Below, piece after piece: positions 21,502-31,879 of a stretch of 64,000 nucleotides of DNA. The notes beneath the pieces were generated by a model, which saw nothing but the letters and a program-made list of their open reading frames with translations, had not been told where the DNA came from and searched no databases. Every line of letters begins with the position of its first letter. Position 1 is the first letter of the stretch. Source of the stretch: Tritrichomonas musculus (lineage: Eukaryota > Parabasalia > Tritrichomonadida > Tritrichomonadidae); contig JAPFFF010000004.1 of assembly GCA_039105265.1 (NCBI GenBank), forward strand, positions 8,165,501 through 8,229,500, read 5' to 3'. The position numbers and the translations under genes are program-made.

Positions 21502-21858
21502 GGTATTGCGATAGGATGTAAAGTGTCGAAAAATTGAGAGCAAAATTAAATAACCTGGAAATGCCTAATAAAATTATATAACAGTTAATTTTATATAATA
21601 TAAAATCAAATTCTTTAATGAAATTTGGAAGTAAATTTTACATTTTATAGACATACCATATGAAAAAAAATTTTTTGAATGGATAAAAAGAGTTTTTTAT
21701 TCAAATTTAATCAACATAAATCTCCACATCAAATTAGAAAACCCTTCCAATATTTTAATAAGTTATTATATATAATGTGTTCTATTTATATATTTGGTTT
21801 GTTTCGATTATTACAGTTTTTTAAATACTTTTAACACTTTACATCCGATCACATTACC
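21502..21858. mobile_element. 357 bp MITE with GGTAATG-type inverted ends
   Basis: The left end GGTATTGCGATAGGATGTAA and the inverted right end GGTAATGTGATCGGATGTAA match, and the match continues through AGTGT.(A/G)AAAA (about 30 bases, four or five differences). I see no clear target duplication. Interior is A/T-rich and non-coding. Confidence 0.6.
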
Positions 21859-22446
21859 ATTATTTTCAGAAAAATATTAGAGAAAATTCTCCAAAAAAAA
21901 TCCTAGGATATTTGTAAAATATTCATGTGGCAATTTAAATTTTTGATATTAAATCAGCCTAATAAATGTAATGAGGCTCATTCAAATTATATTCTTTTCA
22001 GAAATCTTTATTTTCTCACAATTTTACAATTGTTTATATCTTACAATCTCACAATTATTTCTTAAAAAAATGCTCAATATTCTGAAGCATATAATAATTT
22101 CATAGAATTGATCTCAATTTTCTGATGATTCAAATATTTCATAAAAAATAAATTCAATTTAATAAATTAACTAAAAAATATATCTTATATTTTAAATTGG
22201 ATTTTCCTCATATTTGCTATAATATTTATACAAAACATCATTTTTTTTCTAAACTTATCAAATTGTAAAATTTTCATTCAAAAAGAAAAATTAGTTTATT
22301 TTTATATCATACGTCAATTTTACCATTATATTTAGTAAATAAATTTTTTATCATCATATATTTTATTATATTATAATATGATAAAATATACTGCTTTTGT
22401 TCAACCTTAATATGGTCTAGTACAAATCAGATTATTTGTTTGCTTA
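21859..22446. other. AT-rich intergenic stretch
   Basis: Downstream flank of the zinc-finger gene; repeated short themes such as CTCACAATT, but nothing that I can call. Confidence 0.45.
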
Positions 22447-23322
22447 TTAGTTTGTATTTCGATAAGTTCTCCCACATGGAACTTTACGGGTTGTTGTTGG
22501 GCATCTTGGTGATTGTACATTTTTTTCACAAAATCTAATATGTCTTTCAGCTTGTTCTTTTCCAAACCTCCTTCCACAATAAGGGCACTGAAGTCTTCCG
22601 TCATTCATTCCACGACGATCATTAGAAGAACATTTTGGAACAATTAATTTTTTCGTACCAATTGAAGCTCCTTGTTCAGCCCAACGAGCAGCACGAAGAG
22701 CATGAATTAATTCTTCATGCTCTATGACATATTGTGGCTTTTCTCCATTCATTCTTCTTGTATTTGAAGATGAACGAATTGCCAAGCTTGGATCATATGT
22801 AATTTTAGGCCTTTGGGAATTAAACGGTCGCCTGGGCTTTGAGCAACGGCAGCAAATTGATTCATGAACTGGAAGGCGATCCATAGCAAACTTCCTTCCA
22901 CAGTATCGGCATTGTCCTCTGTTGTCGCAATCGCCATCTTCTGGAACATTGAATTTGGTCTTTCGCCTAGCTCTTGATCCTGGTGGTAGAATTCGTTTTG
23001 GTATCTGTTTAACTTGGGGAGGAGGTGCAAACATTAAATCTTTGATATCGAAGCTATCATCAACTTGTCCGCCATATCTTTCTGCACCAGTCATTCCCCT
23101 GCGATATATAACGCAATCATCAGCAGGTTTTCTCTTTGATACGGATTCTGAAAAAAGACGATTCGAAATATTTTGAGATGATAATGTTTTGCTTTTGAAA
23201 TTTTGTGTGGAGGTTGTATTATCTTTTACACTTTGGGATGTTGACATCTGATTTCTAACTGTTGATCTTGGTGATGCAATTCTTCTGCCAGCATTTATCA
23301 GCCTTGAATTTCCGTAATTCAT
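22447..23322 (-). CDS. C2HC-type (zf-C2HC_2) zinc-finger protein
   Basis: A 291-residue intact frame from an ATG at 23322. Two zinc fingers are clear: C138-x2-C141-x11-H153-x3-C157 (CRYCGRKFAMDRLPVHESIC) and C246-x2-C249-x11-H261-x3-C265 (CPYCGRRFGKEQAERHIRFC). This CxxCxRxF..(x)H...C pattern is that of the ZC2HC1/ZNF474 family. The first ~65 residues are S/T/N/R-rich and probably disordered; the region between the fingers is basic with prolines. Ligand residues are intact, so it should bind zinc; the cellular role is unknown. In other protists members of this family are linked to flagellar or cytoskeletal structures, which is only context. Confidence 0.88.
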   Translation of the reverse strand: MNYGNSRLINAGRRIASPRSTVRNQMSTSQSVKDNTTSTQNFKSKTLSSQNISNRLFSESVSKRKPADDCVIYRRGMTGAERYGGQVDDSFDIKDLMFAPPPQVKQIPKRILPPGSRARRKTKFNVPEDGDCDNRGQCRYCGRKFAMDRLPVHESICCRCSKPRRPFNSQRPKITYDPSLAIRSSSNTRRMNGEKPQYVIEHEELIHALRAARWAEQGASIGTKKLIVPKCSSNDRRGMNDGRLQCPYCGRRFGKEQAERHIRFCEKNVQSPRCPTTTRKVPCGRTYRNTN

Positions 23323-23645
23323 AATAAATAAATAAAAATGAAATAAAAAAAAAGTCTATTTTAAAAAATTTTTTTGTGAGATAGATAATAATTAAAAAAA
23401 AAAAAAAATCATGCTTAAATCGACTATAAAGTTAAAATAAAATAAGCATATCTCAATGGCAATTTTTTTTGATCTTTGAGGAACTATTCATGATTTCTTT
23501 GAGGGACTTCTTTATGTAAAATCTAATTGTAAAAAAAAATAATTGCACGTTGCATTTTAACATGGGTTGAGGAATAAATATTTATCACGTATATGAAACT
23601 ATCTTATGTGGATGAGCGTAGAAAATCTGTTTTTTAAATATAAAA

Positions 23646-23663
23646 GAGTGGGGCTGACCATCC
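23646..23663 (-). other. Truncated copy of a tRNA 3' end
   Basis: AGTGGGGCTGACCATCCG resembles the complement of the acceptor and T-arm end of the complete tRNA 40 bases away (AGGGGCTGACCGG). Only the last ~15 bases of the tRNA are represented, so it is a fragment or a chance echo. Confidence 0.35.
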
Positions 23664-23675
23664 GCAAAATAAAAT

Positions 23676-23683
23676 AAAAAAAA
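23676..23683 (-). terminator. RNA polymerase III T-tract after tRNA-Cys
   Basis: Eight A on the + strand (T8 in the RNA sense) begin two bases beyond the discriminator of the tRNA, as expected for Pol III termination. Confidence 0.75.
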
Positions 23684-23684
23684 G

Positions 23685-23756
23685 AGGGGCTGACCGGAAT
23701 CGAACCGATTACCGCTGGATCTGCAATCCAATGCTCTACCGGTGAGCTACGGCCCC
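23685..23756 (-). tRNA. tRNA-Cys (anticodon GCA)
   Basis: Read on the minus strand, GGGGCCG pairs with CAGCCCC (one C-A mismatch at 6:67). The D arm contains TAGCTCACCGGTAGAGCA, the anticodon arm is TTGGA-TTGCAGA-TCCAG with anticodon GCA, and the T arm is ATCGG-TTCGATT-CCGGT. The discriminator is U73, the identity base typical of tRNA-Cys. A and B boxes look normal, no intron, no encoded CCA. A T8 terminator follows at once. Confidence 0.95.
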
Positions 23757-24349
23757 TTCGAATAATTGCTTTCTTATTTGTGCTACCATGAAATCGGCAT
23801 TAATTAATAAATGAACCGAATCAAAATTGAAATATATTGACAGTATTTGAAGGTATTAAAATTACCAATTCATCAATTATTAAATGGTTTTCTTTTAACA
23901 TTTCGCAAAATGCAAGTATCTTATGATTAATAATGATTGATTTTCAAATTGAAACGATATTATTTTAGGATTGTTGTTGAAATTTGGATTGATACTAAAT
24001 ATATATGTAACAAAATCTATAAATTGAATTTCAATTGGAATAATTGATTATTTGAATTAGAGATTATAATGAACTAATAAACATGAGAATAAATGTATCA
24101 TTTGATCATAAAGAAAAGGATTGAAATATATTGATCGATTGGATATATATAGTTGATTGTATTTGAAATATAACTTATCATACGTTAATTTTGATAGAAT
24201 TATTTAACGATAAAACGAACGGTTTTTTTATATGGAAAGAATATTAAATGGAAATTAATCAATATTTTTTATAAATTTTTCATGCTTTCAAAATTCAAGC
24301 ATATTGACATTAATGAAATGAGGTTTTCCTCAATTTGTTAATTTTTTGA
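23757..24349. other. AT-rich intergenic stretch upstream of tRNA-Cys
   Basis: No gene, repeat or promoter that I can support; long runs of ATT/GAAT/TTGA-type sequence. Confidence 0.45.
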
Positions 24350-24357
24350 TAATTCTA

Positions 24358-24855
24358 TGAACCATTAATTGTGTAAATACGGCATTTGATACCAAAAGAT
24401 CTTATAAAATCATTCATTACAGTTTGATGACCACAAATAATTTTGTCAAAGTTCAAAACATTTAGAATCTTGTTCAATGCTTTTTGTCCAAAGACAAAAC
24501 AAACGCTATGATAACTTTTACCAAAAGTTTTAATACTTATATCTGGATCTCTCCATAAGAAATCTATAAAATCCTATCCAACTTTACTGATTATCATTAG
24601 TTTTTCTCTACTGTCAATTTCTTTAGAAATAACTCCATGAACGCAGAGAATTTTGTCATTTATAAATTCACAGAGTGGTAAAAAAATCCAAAACTTCTGT
24701 CATTTCTGTGAAAACGATGGATGAAAAAAATCAAAAAATTGAACATTCATACTTAAATTCTTCATTTTGTTTAACAAAGGTGTGATTTCTACAAAGCAAA
24801 AATATATTTTTTGGTTGGAAGCACTTATAGGCAGATGACAACATGATCACCTGAA
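24358..24855 (-). pseudogene. PPP-family serine/threonine phosphatase remnant
   Basis: Read on the minus strand the conserved order of a PP1/PP2A/PP2B-type catalytic domain is visible: GDHV (GDYVDRG region, mostly lost), KKYIFALRRNHTF (normally LRGNHE), INDKILCVHGVIS (normally HGG(I/L)S), DFLWRDPD (normally D.LWSDP), SVCFVFGQKALNKIL, DKIICGHQTVMNDFIRSFG (normally RGHQ...G) and KCRIYTINGS. At least two in-frame stops and a shortened GDYVDRG region interrupt it, and GNHE is altered to RNHT, so an active enzyme is not expected. N- and C-terminal parts are not found. Confidence 0.8.
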
Positions 24856-25997
24856 AATAAATATTTTCTTGATGATTAGTGAATTAAGATTGCCATGGTT
24901 ATCGCTAATAATATTAATCTATCATGATCTTTTGAATCATTAATATATATTTAATAAGTATTTATTTTTTTGGAGAAAATTTGCTTTGAAAATCTTTCAA
25001 TGAAGTGAAAATGAACTTGATTCATTTGACAGATTTTTACTTCACATTTCAGACATTATATTTCAATTGTAAATCCATTAATCAGGGACTTTGAATGGAT
25101 GGATGGAAAATATCAAATATAAAAACTAATTGTCAATGACGTTCCCTTACATTATATAGTTTTTAATGTTTCTCCAATATGATAAAACTGTTGGTTCTAA
25201 TTATGAAATATAATAATGGCATTGTGATTTAATCAAATATTCCGATAAAATCAATTAGTATAAACAATGCTTTGTGGTTATTTTTCCAAATTATTTTTTT
25301 ACTTTATCATCAAAACAACTTATATTCTAAAAGTTCTTTTGATAAAGCAGTGAGCTCACTTTGAAAAACATTTATAAGATACAAATGATTTCATCACATA
25401 AATATATATTCTGGTTTTTGTATATTTTAGTGATATCGATAATTTTTCTGGCCTTGTCATGAATTTATTAATAAAAATGAACATATGATGCTTTTTTTTA
25501 TAAGAATGAAATGATGAGTTTTGAGGTCAGTAATATCTGTTTATAATAAAATATGTATTTCCACTAAAATTATTAAGCATCATATGCTCATTGGAAAATA
25601 GAAATACATTCTCTAATTTAATATGAAAAATAAACTTATTTTATGAAATATATATTTGCAAAATCTCAATTGTTTAAGAGTATAAATCGCTTTTATCATT
25701 TCCGATGTGAATTTTCATGATTGTTTATCCTAATTAGCAATAATATAAAAAAAATTTCAATTGTTTGAGATTGAGAAAAACTTTCAAAACAAAATGAATT
25801 CCTTTCAGTTCAATCACTATCAATGAGAAAAAAAAGAAGAGAGAATCATCACATGCAAAAAGAAACTAATGTGCGTTTACTGGTTTAGAAAAAACCAAAA
25901 AAAATTGATTCCAATGTATTGTTTAAAAAAAATAAATTTATATATTATAATTAATATGATATCATATCAATTAAAAATCAAATATCAGCACATATTT
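24856..25997. other. Gene-free AT-rich stretch
   Basis: No open frame or repeat that I can support over about 1.1 kb. It may contain further decayed phosphatase sequence near its left end, beyond recognition. Confidence 0.45.
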
Positions 25998-26417
25998 TTA
26001 TGAATAATAATATTCCATCTCTTTTCTGTCTTCCTCTTCCTTATGTTTCCATTCTTGGATGAGTAAATTATCGAATTGAGCGTCATCATAAAAACCAAAT
26101 TGCTGTGGCTTATCTGACGAATTCTGGATTTCAGATGATTTTGCATTATTTTGCATATTAATACTTGGACGAGAAAAAATAATCTGACTTTCCAATTTGA
26201 AATTCAAATTTGTTTTGGTTGTAGGTTGATTTGGCAAATCATTTTGGGGAGGGTTGTTCAAATTCGATAATATCAGTTTTTCCGACATAGATCTTTTTTT
26301 TGCTCTTTTAAATTTGTTTTTAAGCCGTTCTTCTTTATTTAATTCATAATTAATTGTTCTGTTGCCTTTTACAACAATAATTGTCTTCCATTGTTTTGGT
26401 ATTTCATTGGAAATCAT
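25998..26417 (-). CDS. Small hypothetical protein
   Basis: About 139 residues from the ATG at 26417 (MISNEIPKQW). The frame is open a little further upstream but without ATG. The chain has a basic segment (RLKNKFKRAKKR, about 33-44) that could be a nuclear signal, a central N/Q/P/S-rich stretch and an acidic C-terminus (EWKHKEEEDRKEMEYYYS). No family recognised. The motif TTAACTTAACTTTTTC (GAAAAAGTTAAGTTAA in the gene sense) lies about 45 bases upstream, as near some other starts in the window. Confidence 0.5.
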   Translation of the reverse strand: MISNEIPKQWKTIIVVKGNRTINYELNKEERLKNKFKRAKKRSMSEKLILSNLNNPPQNDLPNQPTTKTNLNFKLESQIIFSRPSINMQNNAKSSEIQNSSDKPQQFGFYDDAQFDNLLIQEWKHKEEEDRKEMEYYYS

Positions 26418-27161
26418 TATTTTGTTAACTATAAAAAATTGAAAATAAAAGTTCACAAATTAACTTAACTTTTTCAAAAAAAATTATTTCCTTTTTTTGT
26501 TAATGATAAAAAATGGTGTAAGTATTTTCTTGAGTATTAAAATGTCAAAGTCATGACTTTTTAATTGTAATTCAAAAAAGTCATGACTTTTTAATTGTAT
26601 TTCAAAAAAATCATGACTTAAAATTGTATTTCTAAAAAAATCTAAGTCATGATTTTTTATTGCCAAGTATAAATGGCTGAATCGCAATCTATTAACATAC
26701 ATTGAGTTCTTATCTTTATTTCTATTGGTATTTTTTCGGTTTCTATTTTATTCAAAATTATTATTATTATATTATTTAGAGAAATAATAAAAATCATTTC
26801 ATAATTGTATTAAATCAACAAATATTTAGCTTTATTCATAAATTTACTCTATAATTAGTATTTTTTTCATTAAGTCAAAAAGACTAATGATAATAAGAAA
26901 AGTTTTTTCAAAAAGCTCCCACTTTTTGAGAGAGAAGAAATTTCTTTCTACGAAATGGAGAGAAAGATAATGCAGGAAAATTAATAAGAAAATATTTATA
27001 ACAAAAAAGAATAATAAAAGTTAAAAATTAGAAAACTGAGTATATGTGTAAAAATTTTAGAAAAATCAAATGATAATTAAGAAAATTGTTAAAATTAGGA
27101 ATCCTCGTTACGCTGCGGTTTGTAGAATCAACGCATAATGGGGGCTACGCCCTCATTCGTC
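26418..27161. other. Intergenic stretch with a palindromic tandem repeat
   Basis: Apart from the 30 bp repeat at 26549-26660 there is no feature that I can support; A/T-rich throughout, with the promoter side of the small hypothetical gene at the left. Confidence 0.45.
26549..26660. repeat. 30 bp tandem repeat, each unit centred on the palindrome AAGTCATGACTT
   Basis: TCATGAC occurs at 26551, 26581 and 26611 with exact 30-base spacing, then a fourth, diverged unit near 26647. Each unit is AAAAGTCATGACTTTT followed by AATTGTATTTC. The perfect 12-base palindrome could be a binding site array or a hairpin source. Confidence 0.8.
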
Positions 27162-27255
27162 CATGGTATTTTTTTCAAAAGTGCAAAAAAGTTTCAAACT
27201 TTTTATTCTGAAGTACGATGCAAGGTCAATATTGACCTTAACCTCCGGGGTCAAT
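27162..27255 (+). repeat. Dispersed ~92 bp repeat, copy 2
   Basis: Matches the minus-strand copy at 17110-17201: CATGGTATTTTTTT.CAAAAGTGCAAAAAAGTTT, TATTCTGAAGTACGAT, GGTCAATATTGACCTTAACC and GGGTCAA. The palindrome GGTCAATATTGACC is perfect here. Flanks of the two copies are unrelated, so this stretch moved or is conserved as a unit. Confidence 0.75.
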
Positions 27256-27393
27256 AAGTATCGGAGACGATAAGTATTCCCTTTTTTTATAGGGGGAGGG
27301 GAAAAAACGGTGCCACGTGGAAACGTAAAAAACAAGAAACGTAAAAAATAATTAATGCAAAACTTGGTGTGGAAAATCTGACGGTTAATATGA

Positions 27394-27633
27394 TTGGTTG
27401 GACTTTCGAAGAAAAGACAACTGATCATATGGTCAAACGATTCGAATAGTATTGGCACATTCAAAGTCATTAAAGAACAAACCGAGTTTTATCGCTTCAT
27501 TCGACTTCGGCGGACAGGCTACAGTTGGTGTTATTATCCTAACGCCAATTCTTATACAGATTATTTCCACTCCATTGAATTCTTTGGTAAACTGAAATTG
27601 AAAGAAAATTCAAATCTGCTTAAAAATTTATAA
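27394..27633 (+). pseudogene. C-terminal fragment of an F5/8-type (discoidin-like) domain protein
   Basis: The 79-residue frame contains SNDSNSIGTFKVIKEQTEFYRFIRLRRTGYSWCYYPN and ends SIEFFGKLKLKEN (quoted in part: TEFYRFIRLRRTGYSW, FHSIEFFGKL). This is the ending of the discoidin-like domain found in many trichomonad BTB/kelch-type proteins, where FYRYIRLRQTG and IEFFG(K/T)L are conserved. The 5' part including the BTB module is absent. The first bases, GWTFEEKTT in another frame, suggest a frame change at the left edge. A MITE begins eight bases after its end. Confidence 0.6.
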
Positions 27634-27641
27634 AAATTTTT

Positions 27642-27857
27642 GATATATTGAGAAACTTTACACTTTTCGGACAAAATCCTCTCAATCTTATTTATTATAA
27701 TATTCATATATGAACTTATTTTTGCTTGTTTTTTGGGATTAAATCATGAAAAAAACAACTCTTTTTTTATCATAAAAAATATTTGGAATTGAATAGAAAT
27801 GACTGTAAAAAAATTTGAGAGCATTTTGTCTGAAAAGTGCAACTTTTTTGATACATC
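27642..27857. mobile_element. 216 bp MITE with 8 bp target duplication, copy 1
   Basis: The ends GATATATTGAGAAACTTTAC and its inverted partner GATGTATCAAAAAAGTTGCAC continue as CACTTTTC(A/G)GACAAAAT, giving ~45 bp inverted repeats. AAATTTTT is duplicated on both sides (27634-27641, 27858-27865). A second copy with a different 8 bp duplication is at 31968-32182. Eight-base duplications are typical of hAT and P-type elements. Confidence 0.85.
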
Positions 27858-27957
27858 AAATTTTTTATATATTTATTATTTAAATATTTATTCATTAATA
27901 AAAAGTATAGCATCTTGTTAAGTCCAAATGTCACTTTTATTTGGTGAAAAATTTCTA

Positions 27958-30552
27958 TTAAAAGGCCAAATAAAAAATGGAATTTGGACTTAAGAAGATA
28001 CTATAATAAAAAGTATAATTCATGACTCTCTGATAAAACAAAATACTTGCAGATTCATTAATTGCAGATTGTTCGTCTGCTTCACAAATGCCGGAATTAT
28101 CAAAGAAATACCATTTTCCTTTGACTTGTTTTTGATTATTAACAAAAACATGAGATGTATATTGATGTGATCTACATTCAACAACACTGCATAGCTTGTA
28201 TATAACTTCCTTTTGATATGCATTTTGGTCAACAAAGAAATCTGTCAAATATAGTTCTGCATCATATTTAACAGGCATCTTTCCTGATGAATTGATTTTC
28301 CCCACATCGATGATCAATGAATCAAGAACAGTCCACAAACCCACTTTTTCAATTGCGCAAACATCCTGATTACAATTTGGGCATTTCCATTCATTGCCAT
28401 AACCTAGAGTGCTAGTTCGACATAAATTAGAAAAGCAATTTTTCAATGAGATTTTACTAATAGGCTTTTCGATTTTTGGCTTCAAATTGCAATAGAGTTT
28501 ATAATATGAAAATTTCGTTATTGAATCATTTTTCATAAAAAGTGGATTTAGATTGATATCGATTATTGATTTTTCCAAATTAGGATATTTTGAATCAAAA
28601 TGTAATTGTTTTCCACGTAAATTGTTTTCAGAAATTTTAGCTACAATAGGCTTATTGACAATATTTTTTATATATTCTGTTGGATCAGGTTCATCGTTTG
28701 TATCCCATAAACATTTAAGATGGCTAAATGCACAATTTGAGATTTCTTCTTCTGTTGGATCTGGGTGATCAAAAGATAATAGAAATGGCTTTCCGATTAT
28801 CTTTGGAAAATTAGTGCTCTTTTCTTTCATTGATATTTTACAAGGGATTAAATATGAATCAAAGTTTTCAACTTCAAAAGCACAAATATGCGGTTGGCTT
28901 ATACTATCATAATCATCCATGATTCGGTATGTACCAAGAACTATTTTAACGTCTTTTTTAAGATAACTCTAGAAGATTTTTGATATCACTGCAAACGATG
29001 AATGTGGTGGAATTTCAATGTTCATTTTAATATAATCATCGGTGTATTTAAGTGGTATGTAAATTACTTTGACACTCTTTTTTACTGTTGGTGAAATTAT
29101 GCTGTACGGAATGAAATCTGTCTTTGTGGATCCACCAATTGGACATGTCAATTCTCTTCGAAATTGACCATAAAAAACATCGGTTATGATCGATTTACTC
29201 CTATCATCCTTATGTTTAAGACATTCATGTAGGTCCGAAAGCAAATCTTTATAGAATGAATCATAACTGACTCCATCATTTTCTAATAAAAACTGCGATG
29301 CATGTTTATTAAATGACCTTTTTTAATGAATCTAAAGAATCATGGCGTGATGTACCAAACCAAACAAAAAACACTAAATCACTAAACACATCAGCGATAT
29401 TAAGCTCACTTCCATTAATTTCGTTGTTCCAAAATTGGTAATTATAAATCTGTGCCTTAAGTGGATTGTTATAAAGTAAGCATTGAACAAGTACATTTAA
29501 ACATGTGGCGTTTTTTGTGCAGTATGATATAAATAGGGTTGCATAGGGTCAAAAAATTGAAGAAGTGGGCAGCCCACTGGGCAATTGAGCTTCAAAAATT
29601 ATGATGAAGTGATGTGATTTTTTAACTGAAAAATTGAATGAAAACATAGAAAAGTATCCAGCCCAATAGAATTTGTAAATAACAACAGAATTTATCTTTG
29701 AAAAAATTGAATAGATAAACAAATAAAAAAATAAAAACTCAAAAATATCTATTTTAATTTTAATTTTAATTTTATATTTTTATGCAAAACCACATATTTA
29801 AAATATACATATTTTTACGAAAAGTTAAAAATAATATAAAATCAACAAATAATTTGCTGTTACCCGTTGGGTTATCAAAATAACCTGGGTGGGCAGCTTT
29901 TTTGCCCAAACCGTACCTAAAGTAACCATGGATAAAAATCACCAAAAATATCATTATTTTCTTTTTCTGAACACCATTTACCATTGCTTTTTTTTTCAAG
30001 ATAAATTGCTTGGCCGTTAATTAAATTGTATTTACGGAGTTCATTTTCATCTTTTATTTCATTTCTAAATTCGTATTGATAATAATCACGTAATCTTGTT
30101 TCTTCATTAAATGGAACAGCAAACATTTTCATAACTTGTTCGCGTAAATCTTTCCCTTTGACATATTCATTGGTCGTTATCTCTTTTGGTTTAAAAGAAT
30201 TAAAATAGCATTTTAATTTAAGTTCAGAAAGAATAACTTTAGGACCAGTATCAGTATTAACAACTTGTAATTTAATTGTCGGACCTCCTTGATACCATGA
30301 ATGAAGTGTTTCCCACATATCTTTTGTGATAATTTCATAATCAATTTTCTCTCGTTTTCTTTCCAGTGAAAGTTTATCATTGATTAAAAATTGTCTATTA
30401 TTTATTGGTCCACATGTAGATTCTGTACCACGTTTAAATCGTTGGAGCCATTGTGCTGAAATTAAATAAACTTCTTCCCCTGCAACAAGAGTTTTTTCAT
30501 TTTCTAATTCTTTGTACATTTCTCTTTGCGTTTCAAGAGGAGGATTGTCCAT
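27958..30552 (-). pseudogene. Decayed DUSP-USP ubiquitin hydrolase (peptidase C19)
   Basis: Pieces in the order of USP4/11/15-type enzymes: start MDNPPLETQ (ATG 30552), a DUSP domain (EEVYLISAQWLQRF.., WYQGGPTIKLQVVN), a ubiquitin-like stretch to about 29920, then after a ~370-base interruption a Cys box with the nucleophile kept (NATCLNVLVQCLLYNNPL, about 29510), a middle part ending near 28969, and a C-terminal part with a zinc site (WKCPNCNQDVC) and a His-box region reading HQYTSHVF. There the usual GHYTA histidine is glutamine. Stops and frame changes separate the pieces. The intact paralogue is at 50780-53293. Mixed, mostly lost function; the 320-residue 3' part alone is still open. Confidence 0.85.
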
Positions 30553-30792
30553 TTTAACTAAATAATTTTTTGGAAAAAAAGATATTTTTCTGTGCAAAAT
30601 TTTGCAAAGAAAAAGTTTAAATTTTGTTTTTTTATGCCATTCCAAAATTTTATGCCGAAATAAGAGGTATCGATAATACAGTTAAAACGAAATGATCTTA
30701 TTTCGGGAAGCAATAAACAAAGATGTTAACAATACAAATAATCTTTTTTTAACTTTAACTTTTTCGGCTTCATTTTGTGAAAGTATTATTTT

Positions 30793-31425
30793 TTAAAACT
30801 TTTTGAAAAAATTGAATGACTTCTCAGAAATTTCAATTGATTCAAAGTAGTCGAAATATTCATCTTTATCTACTCCGTCAATAATGAAGTCTTGGTTGTT
30901 TTTCAGCATACTAGTAATTTGATCAAAAGTTGGCCTTCCATTTGGATCATTTTCCCAACAGCTTGTAATAAAATTGCGATAATAGTATATGAAATTGTTA
31001 CATCCGAAGAGATATTTCCTACTTTTACCAACTATATACAAATCCACAATGCAACCATATACTATTATGGTAAATGAATAAACATCACTGGCCATCGTAA
31101 ATTCGTATTTCAAAATACATTCAGGGGCCGAGTAAGCAAGGGATCCTTTGAAACAGGCAATCTATTGATCTGTCATGCTACTTTCATTTGTATGCATTTG
31201 CTTTGATAAGCCCAAATTAGCTATTTTGGGGAATAAATAATCGTCTTCAAGTATATTTGCAGGTTTTAAGTCTCGATGAAAAATATTATTTTGGTGTAAA
31301 TATGACATTGCAGAAGCAATCCCAGATATATTAATAAGCTTTTTTGTATTATCCCACCCTTTTGGTGACAATGATTTTCGTTCAAGATCAATAGCACTTT
31401 TTAAAGTACCGTTTGAAATTTATGA
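30793..31425 (-). pseudogene. TKL-like protein kinase, 3' part only, decayed
   Basis: Minus-strand order: [18 protein letters not shown] (31425-31370), [22 protein letters not shown] (HRD catalytic loop), KIANLGLSK in place of the DFG motif (D changed to N), LAYSAPECI (APE), DVYSFTIIVY and ITSCWENDPNGRPTFDQI, the C-lobe signature of tyrosine-kinase-like kinases that are abundant in trichomonads. The N-lobe with the glycine loop and lysine is missing, the frame changes near 31115-31165, and the metal-binding Asp is altered. Not expected to be active. Confidence 0.85.
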
Positions 31426-31574
31426 CGAATATCATCGAAAAACAAGTTTATCCAGGACTCTCTGGAGGTGAAGCCTTTGAATGGAAAGACGGAAAATCAG
31501 AATCTGTACAAGAGAATTGGGAGATAATAAATAGTGCTGTTAAAAAAGAATATGAAGAAAATGAAGCACAATAA
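31422..31574 (+). CDS. 50-residue ORF, perhaps a gene's 3' fragment
   Basis: ATG at 31422, stop TAA at 31572. The product begins MTNIIEKQVYPGLSGGEAFE and continues WKDGKSESVQENWEIINSAV, ending EYEENEAQ. It has ordinary coding composition (W, G, E, K balanced, no homopolymers), unlike random A/T-rich sequence. It abuts the broken kinase head-to-head, so it may be the tail of another truncated gene. Family not recognised. Confidence 0.3.
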   Translation: MTNIIEKQVYPGLSGGEAFEWKDGKSESVQENWEIINSAVKKEYEENEAQ

Positions 31575-31879
31575 TCTCAGAAATCAAAATTGAAACAAAA
31601 ATTTGATAAAGTTCAAGGATCAGCCGGCTATAAAGATTTCAGATATTTATTTATATTATCTCATTTTAAAATAATCATTTTTATTTATTGATATTTCAGG
31701 TCAAGTATAGCACAATATCATATATTTTTTTATCGATCAAGGATGCTTATTATCATAAACTTGCATAAAATATTCTGATGTTGCAAATCTATCATATCAT
31801 TAGAATGAAAATTCACTTTGATATTCTTTTAATTCTTTCAATATATCAGATATGCTATTATTTGTATTGCATGTTTCCA

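Noticed and set aside
27153-27470. A 105-codon minus-strand frame over the dispersed repeat
   Set aside because: It spans unrelated pieces (discoidin remnant and dispersed repeat) in antisense and has no recognisable domain.
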